Origin: SSF14 sp037045585
Lineage (GTDB): Bacteria > Actinomycetota > Acidimicrobiia > Acidimicrobiales > Microtrichaceae
Length of the DNA stretch: 64,000 bases
Assembly: GCA_037045585.1 (NCBI GenBank)
Contig: JBAOIR010000076.1
Location: forward strand, 218,804 to 282,803
Direction: 5' to 3'
Below the pieces are notes generated by a model, which did not search any database, was not told where the DNA came from, and saw nothing but the letters and a program-made list of their open reading frames with translations. This document shows positions 34,412 to 43,058 of the stretch, piece by piece (positions within the stretch are counted from its first letter, which is position 1; each line of letters begins with the position of its first letter). The position numbers and the translations under genes were made by a program.

Positions 34412-37400
34412 TCATGGCTGATCGTTGTCGATGATCGAGCCACGGCCTTGACTATCGGCAAGGCGGACGTTGACCGGGCGGTTGACGTTGAGCAGAACGT
34501 ACTCGTCGGCCTCGTCGATGATGTCCCCGGTGACGGCGACCGTCACGGTCTTCGAGGTCTCCCCCGGGGCGAACGTCAGGATCGTCGGAGCACGTCGCAC
34601 GTAGTCGGTTCCCTCCCGGGCCGATCCGTCCGCACTCCCGACACGCACCGACACCGACTCGCCCGCCGCCGGCGCCTCATCGAGCGTGACGGTGAACGTG
34701 AGGTCGGTGGTACCGGCGTCACCTTCGGTCAGCGACGTGTCGTTCACCGACAACGAGATCGGACCCTCCTCGCCGAGAATCGTGACCCGCGAGGTCGAGT
34801 CGGCGAGGGTCGCACCGGACGGCGATGAGAGCCGGACGCTGAAGTACTCGGTGAGTTCCCTCAGATCGTCCCCGGCGACGTCGACCGGGATCGTCGCCGT
34901 CGTCTGACCTGGTTCGAACGTGAGGGTGCCGTCCGCGATCGCCGTGTAGTCGCGGCCGCCCGTGGCGGTGCCGTCGAGCGTCCGGTAGTTCACGGTGACC
35001 GCCGACGCCTGGGGCGCGGAGAGGGTCGCCTTCAGGCCGACCGACCCAGAGCCACTGTCGCCCTCGAGCACTGCATTGTCCTCGATGGCGATGGTCGCCG
35101 GAGGCAGCTCGGGGCCCACTCCGTCGTTGGTCACGATCGTCGCCTTCGCCAACGGGTCGGCCACCTGTGCGCCGACCACGCCCTGCAAGACCAGCGAGAA
35201 CGTCTCATTGGCTTCGACCTCAACGTCCCCGGACACCGCGACCGACACGGTCTTCGACTGCTCGCCCGGTGCGAACGTGATGGGGGTCAGCGGCACCGTC
35301 GCGAAGTCCGAACCAGCGGCGGCCGTGCCCGGAGCAGTCCTGTACTTCGCCTTGACCGACTGCCCGGCCGCCAGAGGCGACGACAGCCGGACGGTGGCGA
35401 CGAGATCGGTCGAGCCGGAGTCTCCTTCCACGACGTGCGCATCATCGATCGCGATGGTCACCGGACCGTCGTCCTCCAGGATCGAGACCTTCGACGCGTT
35501 GTCGCCGATGACCGCCCCGATGGCGTCGTACAACTTCACCGCGAAGTTCTCGCCCTTCTCCCCGATCTCGTCACCGTTGACGGTCACGGAGATCGTCTTG
35601 GCGACCTCGCCCGGAGCGAAGACGACCGTTGTCTCGGGAATCGCGACGTAGTCGGCGGGCGCCACGGCGCTGACGTCGGCCGACTTGTACTTGACCGTGA
35701 GCGGAACGGTCGTCGCCGCCGACAAGCGGACCTCGACCTCACCCGAGGTGGGCCCGGCGTCACCCTCGGGGATCGCGACGTCGGTCACCGTGATCGTGGG
35801 TCGCACTGCTGGCGGGCCAACCGTTCCGGGGATGCCGACCATCGGGTGCGCCATCGTGTTCACCCCGCCGATGACCGAACTGATCGCGAAGAACCCGTCC
35901 ACGAGCCCACCCAGCACGGCGGACGTCGTCTCGGGGCCGAGCGTCGCGATCGGAAGCGCCTCGAAGTCGACAGCACGATCCGGGGTCCGGAAGATCTCGT
36001 AGCCACTCGCCTGCGGCACGGGATCCCACGTGAGATGCACACCATCGGCCTCGACCGCGAACTCGGCCGACGGAAGGTCACCCAACGGCGTCGCGGGGTG
36101 GGTGACGATGGTGCTCACGACATCAACGTTGCCGGCGGTCTTCTTCACGAAGGACTGTGAGAGGTCGATGGTGCCGGAGATCGCCGGGACGAGCCGGTAG
36201 TAGTCCGTCCAGAACGTCTCACCCGGCTCGATCACATCAGTGCCCCGGGTGAACCGTTCCTTGGGTTGGTAGATGTAGTTGACCTTGTTGTCGGTCAGCA
36301 GCTCCACCTCGGGGTTGTAGGCCGGCGCATCGGTCGACACATTGGTGAGCCCGATTCGGAGGCGGTACGGCGCACCGGTGTCGGCGCGGTCGTCGACGTC
36401 GACGGTCATGGTCAACGCCGAGCCGCCCCACACGCGCAGGGCATCCTCCGCTGTGGCCGCCTGGAGCAGCACGGAGGTACCGATCGGTTCGAGCGTCGCC
36501 GAGTAGTCGGCTGCCAGTTCGTACAGGCCCTCGGCATCACCACGCACGATCCAGCTCGCACGTTCGGTCGCGCCGCCGGCGATGTCGGGGAGCGACTGCA
36601 CGAGCTCCTGGGGATCCTCGGTCGGGGCGAGGCTGAGCCCGTCGGGAAGCTGACCGAGGCTGGCCTGGCCGTTCTCGAAGGTGAACGACTCGTCGGCCAG
36701 GTTGGTGACCAACATCTGCACCTCGAAGAACTCCTTCAGCCACTTCGCCCGGCCGGGAACGATCATCCAGAGGATGGTCGGAACCCCTTGGACCTGCTCC
36801 AGCCTCGGATAGGCGACGTAGTCGCCAGCGCCGCCGCAGAGCTCAGCGCAGCCGGGGCCGCCACCGCCGAAGGACGGGGCGTAGAAGCCGTCGCCCGTCG
36901 CGTAGCCCGAGAACGTGAGTTCGTCGGGCCCGAAGAGCAGGTGGACCTCGAACTCGAACACGTTCTGGTTCTGCGGATCGTTGGGATCGATGCCGGCCTC
37001 GATGATCTCGTCACGGGTCAGGCGGGTCGAGGTGAGCTCGGTCTGGGCGATCGCTCCCGACACGAGGTCGAGTTCGACGCTGCCCGAGCCCCCGACGACG
37101 GTGGCCGAGACCACGCCAGGCTTGTACCCCGGCTTGATCCCGTACGCCGTGTACTTGCCGTCGTGGAGGTGGTCGAGCCGAGCCCGCCCGTCGGCACCGG
37201 TGACGGCCCGATAGCGAACGCCGTCAGCGTCGATCACTGCGACGTCCGCGCCGGCGAGGGGCGAGCCCTGTCCGGTGATCCGCACATCGAGTCCTGGAAC
37301 CGCCGGTGGCGCGAGCACGTCGATGAGCAGCGTGTCGGTCGCGGTCGAGCTCCCACTCGTCACCGTCAGCGTGACGGTCCGTCGTCCCGCCGTCGTGAAC

Positions 37401-40400
37401 GTGTGCTCGGCCTGCGGCCCCGTGACCGGTCCCGAGCCGTCGCCGAAGTCCCACGAGTAGGTCTCGATGCCGATGAGGGGGCGGGACGCCGCCCCGTCGA
37501 AGGCCACCGCTGCGCCGACGGTCGCGCTGCGGTCGTCCCCGGCACGGGCCGTGAGGGGTTCGCTGAGCCCGACCGTCACCGAGCCGGTCACCACCGCCGT
37601 GCGGCGACCATCGCTAACCTCGAGGCGGGTCGTGTACAGGCCGGCTCCGGTGTAGGTGTGCGCGATCGGCGCGACCGGCAGCGTGCCGGTCGCCGGCGGC
37701 GTGCCGTCACCGTGATCGAGCGTGAAGGTGAGCGGGTCGCCGTTGTCGTCGGCACCCGTGATCGTCGTGGTCGTCGCCAGCGGTGCGGTACCGACGACCG
37801 GCGCCACCTGCAACGAGGCGGTGGGAGCAGCGTTGGTCGACGCCACCGTCACCGTCGCCACCGATGAGTCGCTCGTACCGTCGGACGCACGGTAGGTGAA
37901 GGAGTCCTCCTCGACGTCTCCCGGCGCCCGTGTGTAGGTGACGCTGGCGGTGCAGGTCGTGACCCCGGCAGCGGTCTGGCACAACGGCGCACCGATGGCG
38001 CCGATGCTGCCCCGGCCCGGGACCGCGACGACCTCGAAGGTGAGGGTGGCACTGTCGACGTCGGTCGCGGTCAACGTGATCGGCCCGGCCGTCGCCGGCG
38101 CCGAGACATCGGCGGCGACGGGCGCGTCGTCCACCGGGGTGACGGTGACGCTCACGGTGGCGGAGGCGCTGCCACCCCGGCCGTCGGAGACCCCGTAGGT
38201 GAACGAGTCGGCGCCCGAGAAGTTCGGAGCACCGATGTAGCTGCAGCCGCTCGCCGAGCAGGTTGCAGCGCCGTGGGTCGGCGCGCCGATCACACCGGTG
38301 ATCGTGAGGGTGTCGGCGTCGAGGTCGTCGTCGTTCGCCAACACCGGGATCGACACGCCCACATCCTCCGCGGTCGTCGCCGAGTCGGACCGCGCCACCG
38401 GAGGCTTGTTCGCTCCGACGGTGATGAACACACCAGCCGGTGCCGAGGTGAGCGACCCGTCGTTGGCCGTGAACACGATGAGGTCGGTCCCGGCGGTCGC
38501 CGGTGCCGTGTACGTGTAGGTCGGGCTGGCGCCCACGAGCGACCCGTTGGGCGGAGCGACCACCGCATAGGTCAGTGCCGAGTTCTCCGGGTCGGACCCC
38601 GAGAGGGTGATGCTGAGCGTGCCACCGGGAGCGACGGTGCGGTACTGCGGCACGGCGACGGGTGGCCGGTTGGTGCCGCCACGAACCGTGATCGTGACGG
38701 TTCCGCTTCCGAGCAGCCCGAACGAGTCGCGGATGACGTAGGTGAGGACCTCCACCCCCGTGAAGCTGGCATCGGGCGTGTAGTAGAGCCCACCGCTGCT
38801 CAGCTGCGTCGTGCCCCGGGCCGACGAACTGACACTCACGAGCGAGAACCCGTTGCCGTCGGGGTCACTGTCGTTGCTGGTGACCGGGATGTAGACCTGC
38901 GCCCCGGACGGGCTCGCGGCGACGTCGGCGACGGCGACGGGCGGACGGTTGGTGCTCGTCGCCGACACCACCTGCACGAACCCCTCACCCACGGCCACGT
39001 GGCCCTGGGGGTCGACAACGAGGTACTCGAACGTGTCCTGGCCCGTGAAGCCGGCGCTCGGTGTGAACGTGAACCCCGAGGCGACGGACCCCTCGACGAT
39101 GCCCAGGTTCGTCGAGTCGGCGATGTCGACGATCGAGACCACCTGCCCCTGGGGATCCGAGTCGTTGGCCGAGAGCTGCGCTGCGGTGAACGACAACGGC
39201 GTGCCCTCCGTCGTCACGAAATAGTCGTCCGCCGGCGTCGGCTGACCCGTCCCACTCACACCCGTGTCAACCCACAACGACACCGTCGACGACGCCAACA
39301 ACCCGAGCGAATCCCGGATCGTGTACCGCACCGTCTCCAACCCCGAGAACCCCACGTCAGGCGTGAAGAAGAAGTAGGACGAACCGAAGGACCGCACCGA
39401 ACCATGCGCCGGCCGGTCCACACTCACCACCGAGAACCCGTGGCCGTCCGGATCCGAATCGTTCCCCGACGTCGCCACATACGTTTCGGTCCCCGAGAAC
39501 ACCCGCGCCACATCACGACGCGCCACGGGCGCCTGGTTCGTGCTCGACGCCGACACCACCTGCACGAACACCTCACCCACACCAACATGACCATCACCAT
39601 CAACGACCAGATACTCGAACTTGTCCTGACCCGTGAACCCCACCCGCGGCGAGAACGTGAACCCCGCCGCCACCGACCCGGTCACCTGCCCGTTGTTCGT
39701 CGAATCGGCGACATCGACGATGTCCAACACCCCGGCATCAGCGTCGTTGACCGAGAGCTGCGCTGCGGTGAACGACAACGGCGTGCCCTCCGTCGTCACG
39801 AAATAGTCGTCCGCCGGCGTCGGCTGACCCGTCCCACTCACACCCGTATCAACCCACAACGACACCGTCGACGACGCCAACAACCCGAGCGAATCCCGGA
39901 TCGTGTACCGCACCGTCTCCAACCCCGAGAACCCCACGTCAGGCGTGAAGAAGAAGTAGGACGAACCGAAGGACCGCACCGAACCATGCGCCGGCCGGTC
40001 CACACTCACCACCGAGAACCCGTGGCCGTCCGGATCCGAATCGTTCCCCGACGTCGCCACATACGTTTCGGTCCCCGAGAACACCCGCGCCACATCACGA
40101 CGCGCCACGGGCGCCTGGTTCGTGCTCGACGCCGACACCACCTGCACGAACACCTCACCCACACCAACATGACCATCACCATCAACGACCAGATACTCGA
40201 ACTTGTCCTGACCCGTGAACCCCACCCGCGGCGAGAACGTGAACCCCGCCGCCACCGACCCGGTCACCTGCCCGTTGTTCGTCGAATCGGCGACATCGAC
40301 GATGTCCAACACCCCGGCATCAGCGTCGTTGACCGAGAGCTGCGCTGCGGTGAACGACAACGGCGTGCCCTCCGTCGTCACGAAATAGTCGTCCGCCGGC

Positions 40401-41458
40401 GTCGGCTGACCCGTCCCACTCACACCCGTGTCAACCCACAACGACACCGTCGACGACGCCAACAACCCGAGCGAATCCCGGATCGTGTACCGCACCGTCT
40501 CCAACCCCGAGAACCCCACGTCAGGCGTGAAGAAGAAGTAGGACGAACCGAAGGACCGCACCGAACCATGCGCCGGCCGGTCCACACTCACCACCGAGAA
40601 CCCGTGGCCGTCCGGATCCGAATCGTTCCCCGACGTCGCCACATACGTTTCGGTCCCCGAGAACACCCGCGCCACATCACGACGCGCCACGGGCGCCTGG
40701 TTCGTGCTCGACGCCGACACCACCTGCACGAACACCTCACCCACACCAACATGACCATCACCATCAACGACCAGATACTCGAACTTGTCCTGACCCGTGA
40801 ACCCCACCCGCGGCGAGAACGTGAACGGACCACTGCCCGTGACCGTGCCCTTCGACGTCGAGTCGCCGATCGCGACGAGCGTCGAGGTCTGCCCCTGCGG
40901 GTCGGTGTCGTTGGCGGCGATCTCCGCGCCCGTGAACGACAGTGGAACGCCTTCGGCCGTCACGAAATAGTCGTCCGCCGGCGTCGGCTGCCCTGACCCC
41001 GACGCTCCGGCGTCGACCTGCACGAACACCGTGCCGGTCGCGCTCGTGTTGGCGGAATCCCGGATGGTGTAGGTGATGGTCTCGGTGCCCGAGAACGTCG
41101 ACACCGGTGTGTAGGTGAAGCTGCTGCTCCCGATGGAGGACACGGACCCGTGCGCCGGGGTGGCGACCGAGACCAACGAGAACGACTCGCCGTCGGGGTC
41201 GTAGTCGTTGGAGGTCACGTTGATGGAGATCGACGTTCCCCGGAATGCCCGAGCGACGTCGCGCCCGGCCACGGGCGCATTGCCGGCGGCAGCGGCGCGG
41301 ACTGCCGTGACCCCGAGCGCGGTGGTCAGCACGGCGAGCGTCGCGACGAGGAGGCGCACCGGAACCGTCAACCGATGCCATCGACCGCCCCGGCGATCCC
41401 GCTGCCGCCGCAGCGGGATCACCGTTGCCCGGGGTTCCGCCACCCGATCTCCGCCCAT
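34412..41458 (-). CDS. Giant secreted Ig/cadherin-like, PKD and Calx-beta repeat protein
   Basis: The 2,348-residue protein starts MGGDRVAEPRATVIPLRR and has a signal-like helix (VPVRLLVATLAVLTTALGV). It is built from alternating cadherin-like modules of about 97 residues (SNDYDPDGESFSLVSV, TPADDYFVTAEGVPLSF, GFTGQDKFEYLVVDGDG). Then come Ig-like modules, two PKD-like modules (YSWDFGDGSG), a carboxypeptidase-regulatory module, a large unassigned region with an FN3-like segment (VHLTWDPVPQASGYEIFR), and four C-terminal Calx-beta domains, each opening like AIDDAHVVEGDSG. No sorting signal or C-terminal membrane helix is seen. An adhesive, calcium-binding surface role is inferred. The ATG at 41458 is chosen because the upstream frame overlaps the pentapeptide gene. 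It is the second gene of an operon. Confidence 0.8.
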   Translation of the reverse strand: MGGDRVAEPRATVIPLRRQRDRRGGRWHRLTVPVRLLVATLAVLTTALGVTAVRAAAAGNAPVAGRDVARAFRGTSISINVTSNDYDPDGESFSLVSVATPAHGSVSSIGSSSFTYTPVSTFSGTETITYTIRDSANTSATGTVFVQVDAGASGSGQPTPADDYFVTAEGVPLSFTGAEIAANDTDPQGQTSTLVAIGDSTSKGTVTGSGPFTFSPRVGFTGQDKFEYLVVDGDGHVGVGEVFVQVVSASSTNQAPVARRDVARVFSGTETYVATSGNDSDPDGHGFSVVSVDRPAHGSVRSFGSSYFFFTPDVGFSGLETVRYTIRDSLGLLASSTVSLWVDTGVSGTGQPTPADDYFVTTEGTPLSFTAAQLSVNDADAGVLDIVDVADSTNNGQVTGSVAAGFTFSPRVGFTGQDKFEYLVVDGDGHVGVGEVFVQVVSASSTNQAPVARRDVARVFSGTETYVATSGNDSDPDGHGFSVVSVDRPAHGSVRSFGSSYFFFTPDVGFSGLETVRYTIRDSLGLLASSTVSLWVDTGVSGTGQPTPADDYFVTTEGTPLSFTAAQLSVNDADAGVLDIVDVADSTNNGQVTGSVAAGFTFSPRVGFTGQDKFEYLVVDGDGHVGVGEVFVQVVSASSTNQAPVARRDVARVFSGTETYVATSGNDSDPDGHGFSVVSVDRPAHGSVRSFGSSYFFFTPDVGFSGLETVRYTIRDSLGLLASSTVSLWVDTGVSGTGQPTPADDYFVTTEGTPLSFTAAQLSANDSDPQGQVVSIVDIADSTNLGIVEGSVASGFTFTPSAGFTGQDTFEYLVVDPQGHVAVGEGFVQVVSATSTNRPPVAVADVAASPSGAQVYIPVTSNDSDPDGNGFSLVSVSSSARGTTQLSSGGLYYTPDASFTGVEVLTYVIRDSFGLLGSGTVTITVRGGTNRPPVAVPQYRTVAPGGTLSITLSGSDPENSALTYAVVAPPNGSLVGASPTYTYTAPATAGTDLIVFTANDGSLTSAPAGVFITVGANKPPVARSDSATTAEDVGVSIPVLANDDDLDADTLTITGVIGAPTHGAATCSASGCSYIGAPNFSGADSFTYGVSDGRGGSASATVSVTVTPVDDAPVAADVSAPATAGPITLTATDVDSATLTFEVVAVPGRGSIGAIGAPLCQTAAGVTTCTASVTYTRAPGDVEEDSFTYRASDGTSDSSVATVTVASTNAAPTASLQVAPVVGTAPLATTTTITGADDNGDPLTFTLDHGDGTPPATGTLPVAPIAHTYTGAGLYTTRLEVSDGRRTAVVTGSVTVGLSEPLTARAGDDRSATVGAAVAFDGAASRPLIGIETYSWDFGDGSGPVTGPQAEHTFTTAGRRTVTLTVTSGSSTATDTLLIDVLAPPAVPGLDVRITGQGSPLAGADVAVIDADGVRYRAVTGADGRARLDHLHDGKYTAYGIKPGYKPGVVSATVVGGSGSVELDLVSGAIAQTELTSTRLTRDEIIEAGIDPNDPQNQNVFEFEVHLLFGPDELTFSGYATGDGFYAPSFGGGGPGCAELCGGAGDYVAYPRLEQVQGVPTILWMIVPGRAKWLKEFFEVQMLVTNLADESFTFENGQASLGQLPDGLSLAPTEDPQELVQSLPDIAGGATERASWIVRGDAEGLYELAADYSATLEPIGTSVLLQAATAEDALRVWGGSALTMTVDVDDRADTGAPYRLRIGLTNVSTDAPAYNPEVELLTDNKVNYIYQPKERFTRGTDVIEPGETFWTDYYRLVPAISGTIDLSQSFVKKTAGNVDVVSTIVTHPATPLGDLPSAEFAVEADGVHLTWDPVPQASGYEIFRTPDRAVDFEALPIATLGPETTSAVLGGLVDGFFAISSVIGGVNTMAHPMVGIPGTVGPPAVRPTITVTDVAIPEGDAGPTSGEVEVRLSAATTVPLTVKYKSADVSAVAPADYVAIPETTVVFAPGEVAKTISVTVNGDEIGEKGENFAVKLYDAIGAVIGDNASKVSILEDDGPVTIAIDDAHVVEGDSGSTDLVATVRLSSPLAAGQSVKAKYRTAPGTAAAGSDFATVPLTPITFAPGEQSKTVSVAVSGDVEVEANETFSLVLQGVVGAQVADPLAKATIVTNDGVGPELPPATIAIEDNAVLEGDSGSGSVGLKATLSAPQASAVTVNYRTLDGTATGGRDYTAIADGTLTFEPGQTTATIPVDVAGDDLRELTEYFSVRLSSPSGATLADSTSRVTILGEEGPISLSVNDTSLTEGDAGTTDLTFTVTLDEAPAAGESVSVRVGSADGSAREGTDYVRRAPTILTFAPGETSKTVTVAVTGDIIDEADEYVLLNVNRPVNVRLADSQGRGSIIDNDQP
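39171..40826 (-). repeat. Near-identical 582-bp tandem repeats within the giant gene
   Basis: Two full copies (39171-39752 and 39753-40334) and a partial third (to about 40826) have a period of 582 bp, that is 194 residues or two cadherin-like modules. In the sequence I compared, the copies differ by a single synonymous change (GAC/GAT for Asp, at about 39847). Flanking modules of the same protein are clearly more diverged. Confidence 0.9.
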
Positions 41459-41523
41459 CGTTCCGCCTCTCGTGTTCTCGCCGCCGTTGAATCCGCCAAC
41501 CGGTCCGTTCGTTCGCACCGGCA

Positions 41524-42369
41524 TCAGCTGCACACCCCCGGTGCGCTCACGACCGCGCCGGCCGGACAGGTCGTGTTCGAGAACACCGCCCCCGTCAGAT
41601 CGGCATCGGTGAGGTCCGCGCCGGTGAGGTCGGCCCCGGTGAGGTCGATGTCGACCATCACCGCACCGACGGCGTTCGCCTGGAAGAAGCTCGCCAGTTC
41701 CGCCGACGCCCCCGAGAGGTCGGCCGTGCTCAGGTCGGTGTACTCGAGGTTCGCTCCGTTGAGCCCTGCACCCGACAGGTCGGCTCCGCTCAGATCGGCC
41801 TGGTAGAAGTTCGCAGCTTGGGCCGAGACCGAGCCGAGGAGTGCTCCGCTCAGGTTGGCGCCGGTCAGGTCGGCACCATCGAGGTTCGCCCCGGTCAGAT
41901 CGGTCTCGGACAAGTCCTCCTCCGACAGGTCGCACCCGTGGAGGTCGGCCCCGGGACCCCGGACGTCGCAGTCGACCGACGGGACCTCTCCACTGGTGAC
42001 GGGCCCGACCGAATCCGACCCGGACCATCCCGAGCCGGCAGCGTTGGTGGCCGTCACGGTCGCCCGGATGTGTCGGCCCAGATCGCCGGCCGTGATGAGG
42101 TAGGTGTTCCGGTCTCCGCCGACGCGGACGCATCCGACGCCGACCGTGGTGCACGACTCCCACGAGTAGTGGAACGTCGTCGGGTCGTTGGTCCACGCTC
42201 CCGAGCTCACGCTGAGGGTGGCACCGACGACCGGGTCACCGCTGATGGACGGGCGAGGCGACGATGCCGCTGGGACACACGCCACCGCGATGGTGGAGAT
42301 CAGCATCGCGGCCGCTCGCATCGGCCGCATTCGTCGCCGCCGACCTCCGGTTCGACCGTGCTCGCTCAT
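41524..42369 (-). CDS. Pentapeptide-repeat lipoprotein
   Basis: The 281-residue product starts MSEHGRTGGRRRRMRPMRAA and has a lipobox-like MLISTIAVAC. An Ig-like domain (SISGDPVVGATLSVSSGAWT, a common actinobacterial extracellular module) follows. From about residue 135 there are roughly 25 A(D/N)LxG/xL-type pentapeptide repeats (LTGANLDGADLTGANLSGAL), predicting a right-handed quadrilateral beta-helix. It is lipid-anchored outside the cell. AGGGGGCG precedes the ATG at 42369. The giant repeat gene starts 65 bp after its stop, so they form an operon. The promoter region is shared with the divergent regulator gene. Confidence 0.8.
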   Translation of the reverse strand: MSEHGRTGGRRRRMRPMRAAAMLISTIAVACVPAASSPRPSISGDPVVGATLSVSSGAWTNDPTTFHYSWESCTTVGVGCVRVGGDRNTYLITAGDLGRHIRATVTATNAAGSGWSGSDSVGPVTSGEVPSVDCDVRGPGADLHGCDLSEEDLSETDLTGANLDGADLTGANLSGALLGSVSAQAANFYQADLSGADLSGAGLNGANLEYTDLSTADLSGASAELASFFQANAVGAVMVDIDLTGADLTGADLTDADLTGAVFSNTTCPAGAVVSAPGVCS

Positions 42370-42500
42370 ATCGCCCCCTGCTCGCATTGAAGGATTCCGC
42401 CACCTCATGGAGCGCATCCTTGTGACGTCAGCCCTTGCCGACCTCCTCAATTGCTGCCAACTTTGGGGCCCGAATACCCCGAATCGGGAGAGGTCGCAGG

Positions 42501-43058
42501 TTGAACGTGGCGCAATCCGCCGGCACACACGTCGCTGTGTGCACCAGCTCCGACCTCCTCGAATCGTTGCTCTGCGAACTCACGGCCGCGGGCCGAACCG
42601 TCATCGACCACCCACCCGCCGCCGCCTGTTGGCCTGCCGCCGCGGCCGACTCGACGGTGTACGTCGCGACGATCACGGCCGACGACGCGTCCACCGAACC
42701 GTGGGCCCTCGTCACGTCAGCGGCTCGCGGCGTCTCGCTGGCGGTCTGCATCACACCACGCCGCTTGGCGGTGGACCTCGCCGACCAGATCCGACGAGTA
42801 GCGCCGACGGCGTGGTACGACTCGAGCCACCGCCCGATCGTTCACGGTCTCGACGCCGACCAGATCCGGCTTCTGGGTGCCCTGCACCGGGGCGATGACG
42901 TGCGCACGGCAGCACGCGAGGCCGGACTCAGCCAACGCACCGCCGCTCGACGGGTCGCCGCCGCTCGGGTGACGCTCGGGGAGGACTCGACCGTGTCGGC
43001 CGCACTCCGCGTCGGCGCCCGACTCGACGAGCTCCGCCGTTCACCCCGGAGCGTCTAG
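42501..43058 (+). CDS. Atypical response-regulator-like protein with C-terminal HTH
   Basis: The product of about 185 residues has an N-terminal alpha/beta region with receiver-like strand pattern (THVAVCTSSDLLESLLCELT, GVSLAVCITPRRLAVDLADQ) but no recognisable phospho-acceptor Asp cluster. A LuxR/sigma-type HTH follows (LGALHRGDDVRTAAREAGLS, QRTAARRVAAARVTLG). It is probably a DNA-binding regulator that does not depend on phosphorylation. A TTG at 42501, preceded by GGGAGAGGT, or a GTG at 42507 is the start. It diverges from the pentapeptide-giant protein operon and its stop shares CTAG with the convergent LuxR-type ATPase gene. Confidence 0.6.
   Translation: MNVAQSAGTHVAVCTSSDLLESLLCELTAAGRTVIDHPPAAACWPAAAADSTVYVATITADDASTEPWALVTSAARGVSLAVCITPRRLAVDLADQIRRVAPTAWYDSSHRPIVHGLDADQIRLLGALHRGDDVRTAAREAGLSQRTAARRVAAARVTLGEDSTVSAALRVGARLDELRRSPRSV

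Noticed and set aside
39171..40826. Mobile element or segmental insertion
   Set aside because: The repeats stay in frame with the host gene and match its own domain period, so internal duplication explains them.
38273..40996. Plus-strand 907-codon Arg/His-rich frame
   Set aside because: It is the antisense shadow of the giant repeat protein; Arg/His/Pro-rich composition and exact repetition follow from the minus-strand repeats.
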